From: Adiantum capillus-veneris
Taxonomy: Eukaryota > Streptophyta > Polypodiopsida > Polypodiales > Pteridaceae
Direction: 5' to 3'
Assembly (NCBI GenBank): GCA_014529385.2
Contig: CM043964.1
Location: forward strand, 132,563,920-132,627,919
Length of the DNA: 64,000 bases
Below, one piece after another: positions 10,360 to 22,203 of this stretch. Each line of letters starts with the position of its first letter. Position 1 is the stretch's first letter. A program made the translations under genes and the position numbers. The notes beneath the pieces are model-generated. The model had not been told where the DNA came from. It did no database searches and saw nothing but the letters and a program-made list of their open reading frames with translations.

Positions 10360-10621
10360 ATTTGAGGCGGTCCGGGGTGGGCAACAAGAAGAGTGGCCTC
10401 TAGACACCCTTCAAGGCTCCCGTGCTGCTCAATGGGGCTGGGGCACAACACAACTCAAACCAAAACAACAAACCCACAGCCAAATCCCAACTACACAAGG
10501 GACACCACCTAGTTTAAGAGCGAACTAGGACGCAAAAGAGGAGAATCGTTAGAGCAACCCACAAACAAGCAAGGAATTTACACTAACCCTAACACCAATG
10601 GAATACTCTCACACACTAAAA

Positions 10622-10624
<3 letters not shown>

Positions 10625-10664
<40 letters not shown>
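10625..10664. repeat. (GA)n microsatellite in the 5' LTR
   Basis: About 20 perfect GA units, in the transcribed part of the inferred LTR. Confidence 0.95.
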
Positions 10665-10667
<3 letters not shown>

Positions 10668-11325
10668 TGCTCGGGCTGCTTTGAAACGTATCGGCAATGA
10701 TCAAGCAAACACAACTATATATTTAAGAAAGAGAGAGAAAGGGGGAGGGGGTGCTTGTTGCATTAATACCTTCTTACAAATCTGTCATGACAAATCAAAG
10801 TGAGATTAGTACTTGTTCAACATAGCTTGCATAAATTTCACCACAACACATCACAAGAAAAGCCACCCCAATCACTGTCTTAAGGCCAGGGGAGTCCTCT
10901 CCACCCTGTCGCCCTCTTACAGTATGTGGGATTTATGGCTAGATTGATGACAACACCAGAGACAAGCTATCAAGAACTTAACAAAAAACACCAAGACACT
11001 TACGCATCATTGTTGTCCATTACTTCACGTTGGAAGGGAGACAAAGTATCCAAGCTTAGTCCAAATCCACCCTCCTTGATTCAGCGAATGTTGGGCTTAC
11101 ACTAGTAGGAGAAATGATAGATTTCCTACTCTCAATTGAATGATCACTCTCTCTCTTACAATGGCATAGAGTTCCCTTGCTAATCCCCTATTACAACACA
11201 TGCACATGCATAAGACAATGAGCTTCCACTCAAGAGCTCCTTCTAGAGAGGTTGAGCTTGGCTTCTCAAGCTATAGCATAGTGCTCTTGCTTATGGCTCC
11301 CCCTTTTTGTGCTAGCTACACCCTC

Positions 11326-11333
11326 CTTTTATA
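11326..11333 (-). promoter_or_regulatory. LTR TATA box
   Basis: The minus strand reads GCTATAAAAGGAGGGTG, a strong plant TATA box. It points towards the primer-binding-site candidate and gag, and would start transcription about 30 bases further on (near 11300). Its position inside the inferred 2.7 kb LTR supports the long-LTR reading. Confidence 0.55.
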
Positions 11334-13047
11334 GCAATTTTGAAGGCTAGGGTTACTCCTCTAACCATGATTGAGTTAGATTTTCAGCAATTTATCTAAT
11401 TTCTTTTGCTTGGAATTATCAAGAAGTTGGTGATGAAAGAGAGAGGAGAGAAATGGAGGTGATAGGACTTTTCATAGTGGGTTAGTGTTAGTAGAGTTAG
11501 TATTAATTTACAAATGGAATTGGATATTTACAATGGGAGTATCCATGTAGGATACAAATAAGGAAGAAAAAACTCTTAAGAAGTAAGAAAAGGTGGCTTT
11601 CTTACAAGGTTGATGCTCCAAGTGTCTTGAGTAGGGCCGATTTTGATGCTTGTTGACGGTCCACTAGCTTTGACGGTACATTTTTTCTCCACTCTTGACC
11701 TTCCTTGAGAGACAAGGTAATTGAAGCTGAGTAATCAACCACCATGATGCTGTCTTTTAAGAGAAGAGGCTGAATTTTGTGGTTTTTTGATAGATATGGG
11801 TAATTTGGAGGAGGAAAAATGAGACTAGGTGGTCAATTTTGGAATGGAATTGTGTGTGGGAGATATGAGTTCACCATGGTTTCTCTTATTCTTCAAGGTT
11901 GAGGAGAAGGTGAGTAGGGTGCAGAGAGGAGTGGTGAGAGAGGTGGGGATGATGAGTGGAGAAGTGTGTGTGAAAGAGGAAAATGATAAAGTGGAAGAGA
12001 GAGTGTGGCTGCATAGCATGGGAAAACTTGGGTCCACTAATAAAATCATAGCTCACAGCTCGTAGCTCAAAAAAATATGAAAAAATTTGAGGCAAAAGTT
12101 CAGCTCACGAGCTACAACTTTTGTTTGTATTACCTTTTCAAATTCAGAGAGCAAGTGAACTTTAAAAATTCAGCAAAACCGACCGTTTTTTTCCACTGCA
12201 CAAGGTCCTTGTGGGGTCCTTCTTTGGATGATTCTTTTGAATACCTCCAAGAGTGAGCCCTCCATAGTGCATGTATGCATGCCACCTACCCTTGACATTA
12301 TTTGATAGGTCTATAATTGAAGATATTGTTGAAATCATGATATAAGTGAATAGTACAACTACGAAAATCAAATATTGAGGGGTCTAAAAAATATGTACAT
12401 GTCAAATATAAATAATATAAGTGGAAAAAATATAAAGGGGTCAAAAGAAATCTCTCTCATTATGAGGCTACCATAAAAGATAAATATTTTTGGTGTTCTA
12501 ATTTTTTAGAAAATAAAATAAAATAGTTGAAGGAAGGGAAAAATCACAATAGTGAAAAAATATACACATAAATAAAACTAGTTTTTTTGGATTTTTGTTA
12601 GGGTGGAGTTACACCAAATATAAGAGAAGCTTACATGAAAATATTTCTATATGGAATAAAGAGTATGAAAAATGGTAAGAAAAATTGTGGTAATGGTGAG
12701 GCAATGTACAGAACATAAATAACAAACACGTAGGTAGAAATATTTAAATAAATATCAAAATAATTATGAAAAAATCTTTTATTTAGGCCCTATATACAAA
12801 AAAATATTTACATACGCATGGACCATAATATACTTATTTATTATTATTATTATTATTATTATTTTTGGCTCAACTAGCCCAATGACTAGCTAATTGAGGG
12901 TTTTTTTAAGAAGATATGGAAAAAGTCCCGTGACTCACGCACGCCTATGTACAGTGAAATGGTAGGGATAGCCACAGTGTTTGGGTGATTTTGGTAGGGT
13001 GAGGTAACTCACTGTGGCAATTACAAAGAGCCGAAAAACGACTATCA

Positions 13048-16000
13048 GCGGCTACAAGCCTACATTCTTCTATCCTAACTTCACCGACAAGCTGATTTAG
13101 TGACTCAGAGATGTCCATTATCTATGCTCCTTTTTCTTGCATTGTGAAGAGCTTTATGGGGTTTAGATCAGTTAGGAAAATGGTTCACCTCTTTAGGGTT
13201 GGAAGCTTCTTTATGGGATAGTGTCGCCTTTCATTTGCAATTGTATTCTATTTGAGGATGCATCTTGTGGCAAGAAACAATCTTAATCTTTTTGGGGGAT
13301 ACCTAGTTTTTGGATCCTGGCCTTCTTTAAACCTACTAGACTTTCCAAAATATGCTAGTAGAAGATTTTATAAAGTTGTTAGTAGGACAATATAACATCC
13401 TTTCCTAGTGAGTTACTTTGATGCATAGTGGCAACCAATGAAAACTAGAATTAAGAAGTTTCAGAATGGCTATCACTATCACTTAGTATGGTTGTTGGCC
13501 ATGGAGACAAATGGTCATGTTGCTCTAGATGTCTTCAACATCAAGAAGTTTTAGGATGACTATCCCTGTATTATGTCCTGATCATAGGAGAGGGGATCTA
13601 GTTTATGACACTGTTCAGATGGGTGTTACCTCGAAGAGGTGAGGCAGAGTGATGATGGGAGGCCCGATCTTATAGGTGCACACCTACATCTTTGGATTCT
13701 AGCTAGCAAGGGGTTTTTGATAATTTTCTTTGTAATCATGGCTTTATGTTGCTAGGTGAAGGACAATGACCGTGCTTTGTATGCTAGCTGCCTAGGTTTT
13801 TTTGGCAAAGAAACTTCTCTTGCTTATTTTTTTCTAGCTTAACGCAAGGTTATTGTAAGCCTTTGTTTTTTGTCCTCTTTTCTAGTGCAACTTTGTTCTT
13901 TGATTGCTTATAAGTTCGCTTGTTTAGTTTGCTTGCACGATTTTTTCCTTTTTGTCTGCATCATTTACTTCCTACCACTTGCTTGCATTTTGTTGCATGA
14001 GTCCATTGGGCTGAATGTCGGTGCCATGTATGCGTGTATGCATGTCTATCGCTTGTTAAATACATGTTTTTATTTTTCTTTCTTTGTATTTGAATTTGTG
14101 TGTTAACATAAGGAGATGGGTGCGGTACCTAGGTGAGTGGTTTTTTATGTGAGGGATGTCCATTTTGACAACTTGATGTGAAAGTTCCCTAACATATTTA
14201 GAAGGTATCCTGAACAGAGAGCTCCTAGTGATATATTTGATTGAAAGAAGTCTCTATTGTCAACCTTAAATATGCACAATCTAACCATTCCAACAGTAAG
14301 GGTTTGTTTGATAGCCCCATTGTGACCCATCTATATGCATGAGCTTCCTGGAACAAGCTCGATGGAGGGGGGGGGGTCACTATGTATAAATTGTGTATAT
14401 CACGGGCGTTTGAAGACTATTTACAAAACTCCTTATCTGTAAATTTTTTACAAATACATTATAGCTTTTTCCTATTCAATCTGTAAATTTTTCTCCTAGT
14501 TTTGTCTTATAGTATCCTTCTATATGTGAAACTGTAGAAAAAATGTAATTTAATAACCCCTTCTGATGCCATTCACGTGATAGTCACATAATATTAAGTG
14601 ACCCCCCCAAGGGAACAAGACTATGCTTTGATACGTGATAGTCAAACTTCCATGCTAGGGTTCTCTGCTACTAGGTACAACTTGATGTGAAACTTCCTTA
14701 ACATCTATAGAAGCTATCCTGGATGATAGAGAGCTTGCCAACGAGTCTGCTCCGCATAAATCCAATTCCTCCCAATGGCCAATGCTATATTGTAAAAGTA
14801 GAGGGCTCGTCAAAGCCCCCTCTCCATCCCCATCGTCAAAGTAGTATAAGCCACTGACTTCATTTTGTCTCCGTGTGATCTCTTCATCACCTTTCTCATC
14901 AACAAAATCCCCAAAATGCTCATAATAACGTACCTATACATGCTACCAAAACCATGAAAGTGTTCTGCAAAGTCCCTTTGAATCCTCCTACTAAGGTGAC
15001 ATTGAATCCGTTAGAGACGTACTCCCTATTCGCAGAGTTTCTTGAAGGAATATTATGCCTAAAGGCCGAGAAAGAAACCCTTGTGACCAGTTACATTGAA
15101 GATATGTGCTACAATCCACATAGTCACATCTTCAAAAGTGAAAACCTTTGTGTGGTTATCCTCCTCACAACTACAATCACAATGTCGAGATTCTCCCACA
15201 CCTAAGGCCTCTCCTAAAAACAGAGATAGTGACTCAAAATGTTGATTATCATTGCATGTAGTTTAGTTTTAGAGAAGTTTTGTGTTTTTTAATCATATTT
15301 GCCAACCATATAAATGTTGGATTTGGTAGAAAACTCTATAATAGTATGGTAATATTTTTTGCTTTTTTGCCGTATTTGCCAACCATCAAAATCTTTCTTT
15401 GGACCATGCTATCTTATGTACTTGTTTTGAAAAATACTCATAATTTTTTATGACTTTCATATTTATTATCACATTTTACTCATAGAGACCTTTGAGGTGG
15501 TCTATGTACTTCAAACAATGTCCACTCAATAAAGAACATAGTGCGTGCAACTTTGATAGACAAAAACTTTAGCAAAGAAGATATTGTGTGCAACTTTGAC
15601 AGACAAAAACTTGTGCTCCATACAAATATCTAATGAAGATAACAATGTCAAAATCACCAAAATTTTATTGCCTATAACTAAAGACGAAAGAAAAAAGAAG
15701 AGGAGCAGAGTTGAATGCACAAGATGAAGCTGAAAGCCCTTGTGCTGCCTGAACAACTCAAGCAAAATCTACTTTCCACCCAAAGACAACATATGGTAAG
15801 CGAACACTCTTCAAATATCATCAACACCTATTTTTACGAGAGTCACTACAAGATGTACTACCAACGCTTGCTGCATTGACATGCTTTTGGCCTACCAATC
15901 CACTTGTCCTCCACAACAACGTAATGTGCTTTTGATCATTTAAAACATTTGGATCTTCAACGTAATGTACTTGAGGCATTTCCAACCTGAAAAAAATGAA

Positions 16001-16558
16001 TGGGGTATGTGCAAGAAACAATGGCCACTAGTGAGAGTCTACATGCACAACACAAAAAAGAGATACATATGTGATGATGTTTTGCATAAGCAAACATTTT
16101 CTAATCTTGCCTCTTTTGTCCTTCTCTTGTTGACAAGACACCTTGAAGATTCGGGCAATTAAAACAAGAAGAAAAAATGTGATAAAATCACGAGGCCTGC
16201 CATAGAAATTTTGCCTTGGCAATAGAAAAATGGAAAGTGAGAGAGAGAGAGAGGTAGGTGAAAATCCATTGAATCTAGTATAGTTGCTCTGGAAGACACA
16301 CATTTTAGAGATCAGGTAATTGTTGTACGCACATGTTGAGGCTGAAGATCGAGCAGGGGGAAAAACTCTGTTGACCAAATGGTTGTAGGTTACAAAAATT
16401 GTGTTTGATACATACGGTGAGATGAGTTGATATACATCAAAGCAGGTGTTTGGATGGTATGAATGTAGATTCCCTGTGCTTCGATGGTTTTGTGGGTAGG
16501 AAGGGTGGGGGAAGTGGGAAGGGAGGGGAGGTCTCCCCTCCAATGATCTTTGGGTTAT
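13048..16558. other. Intergenic stretch without a clear gene
   Basis: No ORF here shows a recognisable domain. A diverged direct repeat of about 55 bp sits near 14165-14215 and 14680-14735 (both contain CAACTTGATGTGAAA). The right-hand part must include the downstream end of Helentron copy 1, but I could not place its terminus. A short GA tract lies at about 16238-16255. Confidence 0.5.
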
Positions 16559-17190
16559 TTATTTTGGGATCAGCATATATGTGATTGAATGATCTGACCA
16601 AAAGCAAAATCTTGTGCCACAAATGTAGTGAGGTTGTTGGCTTCTCACCCAAATATGGTCTAGCATTGAATTATAGATGGTTGTTGTATCTTTGATTTGT
16701 TGTTGATAGTTCTCTGAATGAAGTAGAGATTCCAATTGTTGGTATTGGGTTTTTGTGGTTCTGATGTCGATGTTGAAGTCCCCTAGTATGATGCTCAGGT
16801 TTTTTTAATTGTTTTCTTGTATCAAGTGTTGGAGTTCTAGAAGAAGTGTTTTTATTGGTGTGTTTGGTGATTTGTATACATTTATGACATGGATATGAGT
16901 TGTAGTTTGATTCTCGAAAGAGAAAGCTGCATCTATTATTTCAAGTCCTACTCTTGAGACAGTTTTTTGACATATGGATTGAATGCTTGGATGGTGGAAT
17001 ATAGATACACCATAACCATTATAATGTTGAATATGCTCAAAGTTTGGTGTCAGGGGGTTCATACTTTTTTTTTGTTTCGTTTCTTGGAAGCACAAGATAC
17101 TGGATGACATGAAGTTTGGGTCGCCCTTGATGTGGTCAATGTGTCTGTTGATTGAGAGGATGTTTAATGATGCAACAATATGGTGTGTTT
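16559..17190 (-). other. C-terminal EEP (apurinic-type) endonuclease domain
   Basis: The four EEP signatures occur in order on the minus strand: LCFQETK (about 17091-17074, catalytic Glu), LGDFNID (about 16787-16769), LDHIWV (about 16664-16647) and WSDH (about 16600-16589). The tail ends IPK-stop at 16559-16561. A single TAA at 16805 falls just before the GDFN motif. The domain follows the last helicase motif directly, as in Helentrons of animals and oomycetes. It is thought to assist target cleavage. Confidence 0.82.
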
Positions 17191-18900
17191 GTGCAAGTGT
17201 AACTAGGGGCTCGTTCAAGTAGGACCATCTAGCATCTTTCCGGAGACGTTTGATTTCTTTAAGGACTATGGGGTCAATTTTGATGTGGCTCTTGAGAATG
17301 GGACTAAGAATATGTAGATTTGCAGGATCTTTGATACGTGATAGAGATGTGTAGGCCAAGCCATGGGATTGGATCTCAGTAGGGTCGAATGCAACTGTTG
17401 TCATTGTCAAGCCTTGGGATCTATGGATTGTGTGTGCGTTAGCTGCTTGAATTGGGAGTTGTGTTCTTGAGACTAGGTTGAGTGGGTTCTTTCCTACCTA
17501 AAAGTTTTTTGTGACTTGAAGTATTGGTGTCCATTGTTTGTTTATGTTTGCATGGTAGAGATGTGCATTTTCGGATCGATGTCTCCTTCCAATTGAGGTA
17601 TCGAAGAACTCTACCCAAGCTATTAATGATTGTGCTCTGTTGTTTGTTGTTTGGAAGATTCCATATTCACCATTGACCAAACCATCAAGCACATTGATAT
17701 TGCTAGCACAAAGTTAGACTATCATTCCTGGCTTTAGCTCAAGGATGGAGGATAATTCAGCAGTTACTTGAGGGTTGTTTGGAATGACTAGGTTCTTTGA
17801 GAATGTTTTGTGGAATTTGTCATGAGCCTTGATGATGTATGGTGTCTCTTGAAAGTTCTCAAAGACCGTTTGGTTGTGCTTGGCCTTTAGTTTATTTGTG
17901 AAGAAAAGATGAGGTGTTGTACAAATGTCGAAGTTGTTGTTTGCAAATGTGTCATTGATAAATGCCAAGTCTCTTTGTGTTTGCTCTGCAACACGTATCC
18001 TATTTAAGACCTCTATAAACAATTCATTTGATTGACGCATTGGTGTTGTTAGCTCAGCGCATGTGATATGTGTGTTCCAGCTCGATGGTGTGAGGATGTC
18101 AAGTGTATTACTTGTGTCACTGAATATCCAGCGATCACGAACAGAGCTTGCTTGGCAAAGATCGCCACAAAAGATAACGTCTAGGCCACCGAAGGGTTCA
18201 TTGTGTTTGTGCTTTATAGATCGGAGTCTTGTGTCAATAATACGCAGCAGCCTGTTGCCTATCAAGGAAGCCTCGTCAAAAACAACTAGTTTGAGGTTTG
18301 CATTTGCCTAGGATAGGTCATTGAGGGTGTCATTGGAAAGAGGGACCATCTCAGTTAGCATCAATGGAAGGCGCAACGCAGAGTGTATTGTTGTGCCACC
18401 AAGGTTGAATGCCGCTTTGCCTGTATATGCCATCAACAATGTTGTTGGAAGCTCAATATTTCCTTCTATCGAAGGTGCGTCGTGCCGAACCAAGCCTTGG
18501 ATGATTGCACGCAAAGTAAATGTTTTCCCTGTGTCGGCACCTCCTGTTAAAAAAAGGTGGATTTTGTCATTTGGGTATACTCTCTTTCGTGTCATAATAT
18601 CATCGTAAAGATGTCTTTTCTCTATATTCAAACTCATGACAATTGAGTGATATTCTTCATTTGGCATTCCAAGGAATCTGGATGATGTTGGTAGTTGAGT
18701 GGTATGATGCCTTGTGGTTGGTAGGTCGAGATCAAGCTCATAAGTGAATTGTTCTTGTTGAGTTTCTTGTGAGGAGATTGAGCAAGATGTTGATGATTCT
18801 TGATTGTTGATTTCTAATTTTGTGAAAGGCTCCATGTTTTGTGCAATTAAAGCAATATTAGACTCATATCTCTCTCTCCAAGTTGATGTCAAAGCATCGA
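17190..18900 (-). other. PIF1-type helicase region of copy 1
   Basis: Walker A is GGADTGKTF (18546-18519). Walker B is VVFDEASLIG (about 18287-18260). Further motifs are GGLDVIFCGDLCQ, TPMRQSNELF, LCASNINVLDGLVNGEYG and AHTIHRSQGLTM, then GLAYTSLSR. The order and spacing are those of PIF1/Helitron helicases. Three in-frame stops interrupt it (18308, 17714, 17498), but the catalytic residues themselves are preserved. Confidence 0.85.
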
Positions 18901-19173
18901 ACGTGGATTCATTGCTTGTGAACGGTAGAAACAACAAACATAGTTGGTGGTAATGTCTCTCACTGTCTATCTCCTTGCTAAAGCTTGTATATAAGATGAT
19001 CCGAGGCTTTTTGCACTTGTGGTGTGTCCCTTGTGAGATAGTGTATTTGCTTGCATACTCTGCTAAACAAAGATTTTGTATGCTAGTTGGTCTTTTTGTA
19101 TACTTTGTTACGAGATCATCAAAGAATATGTCTGTGTCATCATGATGAAGTGCTTGCAAGGAAGTCTTCCTCT

Positions 19174-20020
19174 TTAACAATAGTGTTCTTTCGGTTTGAT
19201 AGTCTGCATTGATGAAGGTAAATTGCCTGGTTGTGCTGTGCAATTGAAGAGATAGTGAAATGTATGTTGCTTGTTGAGCTGTGATTCTTGAGCATTGATC
19301 AAGGCACCTCCAATTTTCTTAAGACGCTCCAATGTGGGAAGACTCTCCCTCTTGCATTTCTCAAGGATTTTGTTGATTGCTTTGCTTGTGGTCGAATCTG
19401 TTTTTGTCATATATGATGTGCAGTATGTAGCAGCTCCATGAGGGTTGAAAATAAACTGAATATCAAGATTGCCATCCCACAATGTGCACATTGTTTTGTT
19501 GAAATTGTTTGTGTATATATCTTTTGGTTGTCTTTTGAGCAAAAGTGTTGGTTCTGAGAGAGAAATTGAGAGTGTCTCAAGGTACATGTATTCATCTATG
19601 CTTAAAGAGGATAACCAATCATCAAAACTCATTTTAGGGAAATGTGGCAAAGCTGCAAGTTGACTTTTGAGTTGTGTCTTGTTCGCAAGAAGAATGGATT
19701 CCCGTTCTTCACTAGGTCGTATTGGACGCAAGATAGTTGTTTGCCGTGCAGGCGGTCTTGGAAATCCAAAACGGCAATGCTTCTTTCTTTTTTTGCAAGT
19801 TCTACGATGGGAATGGATTTGTACTTTTTGTAAGTCAACAGGTAATTCATCTTTGTCACTTGAGATGTATTTATCAACAAAAGCAATCACTTCTTTGTCA
19901 TCAGAAATCCCAAGCCTCGGAGAATTGTCAATCCAAATTAATCCTTGATCATGTTGACTTCCCCTATGCTGAAATTCTGTGACAAAGAAAAAATCCATGA
20001 GTTGGCCAAGTATTTTTGAA
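19174..20020 (-). other. Rep (HUH) domain of copy 1 with a changed metal-binding motif
   Basis: FVTEFQHRGSQHDQGLIWI carries the HUH site. The second histidine is replaced by glutamine, codon CAA at 19945-19947, whereas copy 2 has HDHG. The two-tyrosine motif is intact as YCTSYMTK (about 19434-19403). The segment begins after the TGA at 20023. Rep domains of this type cleave and join DNA strands through the tyrosines, with a metal held by the histidines, so the H-to-Q change should impair it. Confidence 0.8.
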
Positions 20021-22203
20021 TTTCATTTCAACTCTTTCTTAAGTGCGTTGAATCTATGAACATAGTATCGAGCTGTGGTGATAGGGTCTGCACGGACCAA
20101 CACACGGATATAATGTGCATTGGATTGGAAATTAGGTTCATTGATTTGTGGATTAAGCACATCAAGACATTCGTGCAGTGGCTTCCATCTCTGCTCTGCA
20201 CATGATAGAGTGACAAAAAAGGTAGGTTGTCCTATTTTTCGTATCATGGCGAAGACATTGCGCTTGAGTTTGGCCTTGTAACCTGATGATGTTCGCAAAT
20301 ATTCAAAGTCATGATAGCCTAGCTGGGATGACAGTATTCGATCAATGTTAGTGTTGTTCTGAACATCTTTTGCGCATAGTTGCATGCCTTGCAATTTTCC
20401 CTTGCACAAACGTACCCATATAGAACCAAGCACCTTGCCAATGATAATCTTCATCACTTTGAAGAACAAATTTTCAATGTCCAATGCAAAGCGTCTATCC
20501 TTGTTTTTGAGCTCCCATTGTGTGATCTTTAAGTAATTTTTTTTCGCAAGATTTGCATAGGTTCTTCTTTTTCCAAAGAACAAAGCTGGAAATGACAATT
20601 CCTCACAATCGGTATCATCAAATAGGCTCAGTGGGGAAAATCCTTCACATGGAGCAACGCTATGGACATGTGCACTGTGATCAATGACTTCTTGTGAAGA
20701 ATAGATACCATGGACAAGGGTGTCGGAATGTTCATTCACTAGCTCATCAACCTCATCTTCTTCATACAACACTACATCTGGACTCATGTGAAAAGTAGAA
20801 ACCCAAGCTTCATTAATAGAGACTTTGTGCTCTATGTATAAAGGGGTGATAATCAAATCTTTCAGTGCTTGGAGCACATAAAAGGGACGTACACCACCAC
20901 TAAGGTATGCATGGGCATACTCAAGTTTACGCTTAATCTCCACAAGGATTGTAGCGTGCTCATTACTAAAACGTGGCAAGATTGCTTGAATTCTTGTCAA
21001 GTCTGCCATGACATTAACAACACTGCCTCGTAGGCCGAACTGACCCTCATAATTGAGCTCTCGTATTTGGGTGAAAGGAATGCGAAGTGATACAAGGCGC
21101 TTCTCGATTGCATTTAACAATGCAATGCTTCCAATACTTTCATTGAGGAGAGAATGTGGATGTATGCAAAACAGTGGCTTCCTTTGAGATTTCAAGCTTT
21201 GCTTACAAGAGAAACAAACTCTTTTGTCTAGAGCAGAGTTAAATATTTTCAATCCCATCAAGGTCTGGAGAAAAGATGCTTCGAGCACACTCAAACAATG
21301 CAAATTCTTTTTGAACAAAAGACTACCACAGCTTAAACATCCATATGCAGGAGTGTCTTGAATTTCCACTAGATATTTTTGTTTCCTAGATCTTTTATTA
21401 GATTGAGGCACAACATTGTCTTTATGCAACATTTTCGATATTGAGTAAACTTTCTTTTGAATTTGTTTCAAAGTGTAAGAAGAACAAACTTGTGTTCGAA
21501 ATCAAGAAGCTATCTGCAGTGCTGTCTCATTTGGAAAACTCTTGACAACATCCACCAACCTAGCGGCAAGATCTTTAGGCCAGGAGCAACGCTTACGTTT
21601 CTTGGTGGAAGATGATTGTGGAAAAACAAACAATCCATCTTGACAAATAAAGACGAACAAGCCATGGGAAGAGGAAGAAGACGCAACACAAGGATTAGCG
21701 TTAAAAGAATGTTGATGAATTTATTCTTGAAAGACATGAACAACACATTGAAACTCCAACACATGGCAAGCTAGATTGATCAAATTGATTGAAAGCAAAG
21801 GAGAATTTTCTCTTGTGCCCATATGTTGGCAAACTAAAGTTTCAAGAGTTTTGTCGTTGACATTACAAGCAACACGCTCGTCATTCCACAATTTCAGCCA
21901 CACACTTGTGATCTCCAAGTCGTGAGAACGAAGTCTTGCGACAATATGCTTGGACAAAATATTCTCTAATGAATTGACAGAGATATCTACCCCACATATA
22001 AACAATAATGCCCTCAAAACATCTTGATTACAAGGAGACGATGTCCAAAATGTCGAGTCGATTGAACATTGGAAACCATCTATACAAAAAACAGTTTTAT
22101 CATCAAGAGATAATCCCGCCATAATGCCTAGATACAAAAGGATATTCATCAGAATATAAGCTTGCTACACGAGTGCAAGGCACATTAGATAGACATCATC
22201 TCC

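Larger units (their letters stand above)
10363..13047 (-). repeat. 5' LTR of Tat-like element (about 2.7 kb)
   Basis: Inferred from three points. The outer 520 bp (12528-13047) is the same sequence as the 3' LTR fragment and begins TGATAG on the minus strand. A TATA box lies near the middle. The inner end has the form CCTCA directly before the primer-binding-site candidate. The 3' copy is too short to confirm the full length, so the inner boundary is provisional. The block contains a (GA)n tract and no convincing ORF. Confidence 0.55.
16559..22149 (-). pseudogene. Helentron polyprotein: OTU-like, DUF6570-like, Rep, PIF1 helicase, EEP
   Basis: One reading frame of about 1,860 codons, broken by TAA 21721, TGA 21502, TGA 20023, a frameshift near 19.2 kb, TAG 18308, TAA 17714, TAG 17498 and TAA 16805. 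In order: a possible OTU-like region (22149-21502), a double CxxC module (CLSCGSLLF, CFSCKQSLK) and a DUF6570-like domain (RELNYEGQFGLRGSVVNV) at 21400-20850, a Helitron_like_N segment (FFVTLSCAEQRW), the Rep domain, a PIF1-type helicase, and an EEP nuclease. Helitron proteins of this kind nick, displace and transfer a single strand during rolling-circle transposition. Copy 2 on the other side of the window aligns with it throughout. The order of domains is secure; the OTU call is weaker. Confidence 0.85.

Noticed and set aside
13870-14106. Small membrane-like protein
   Set aside because: A hydrophobic peptide from T-rich DNA with no homology, promoter or paralogue in the window.
16028-16543. 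171-residue minus-strand ORF after the EEP domain
   Set aside because: It begins after the polyprotein stop, is proline- and serine-rich without a domain, and is probably non-coding element end or flank.
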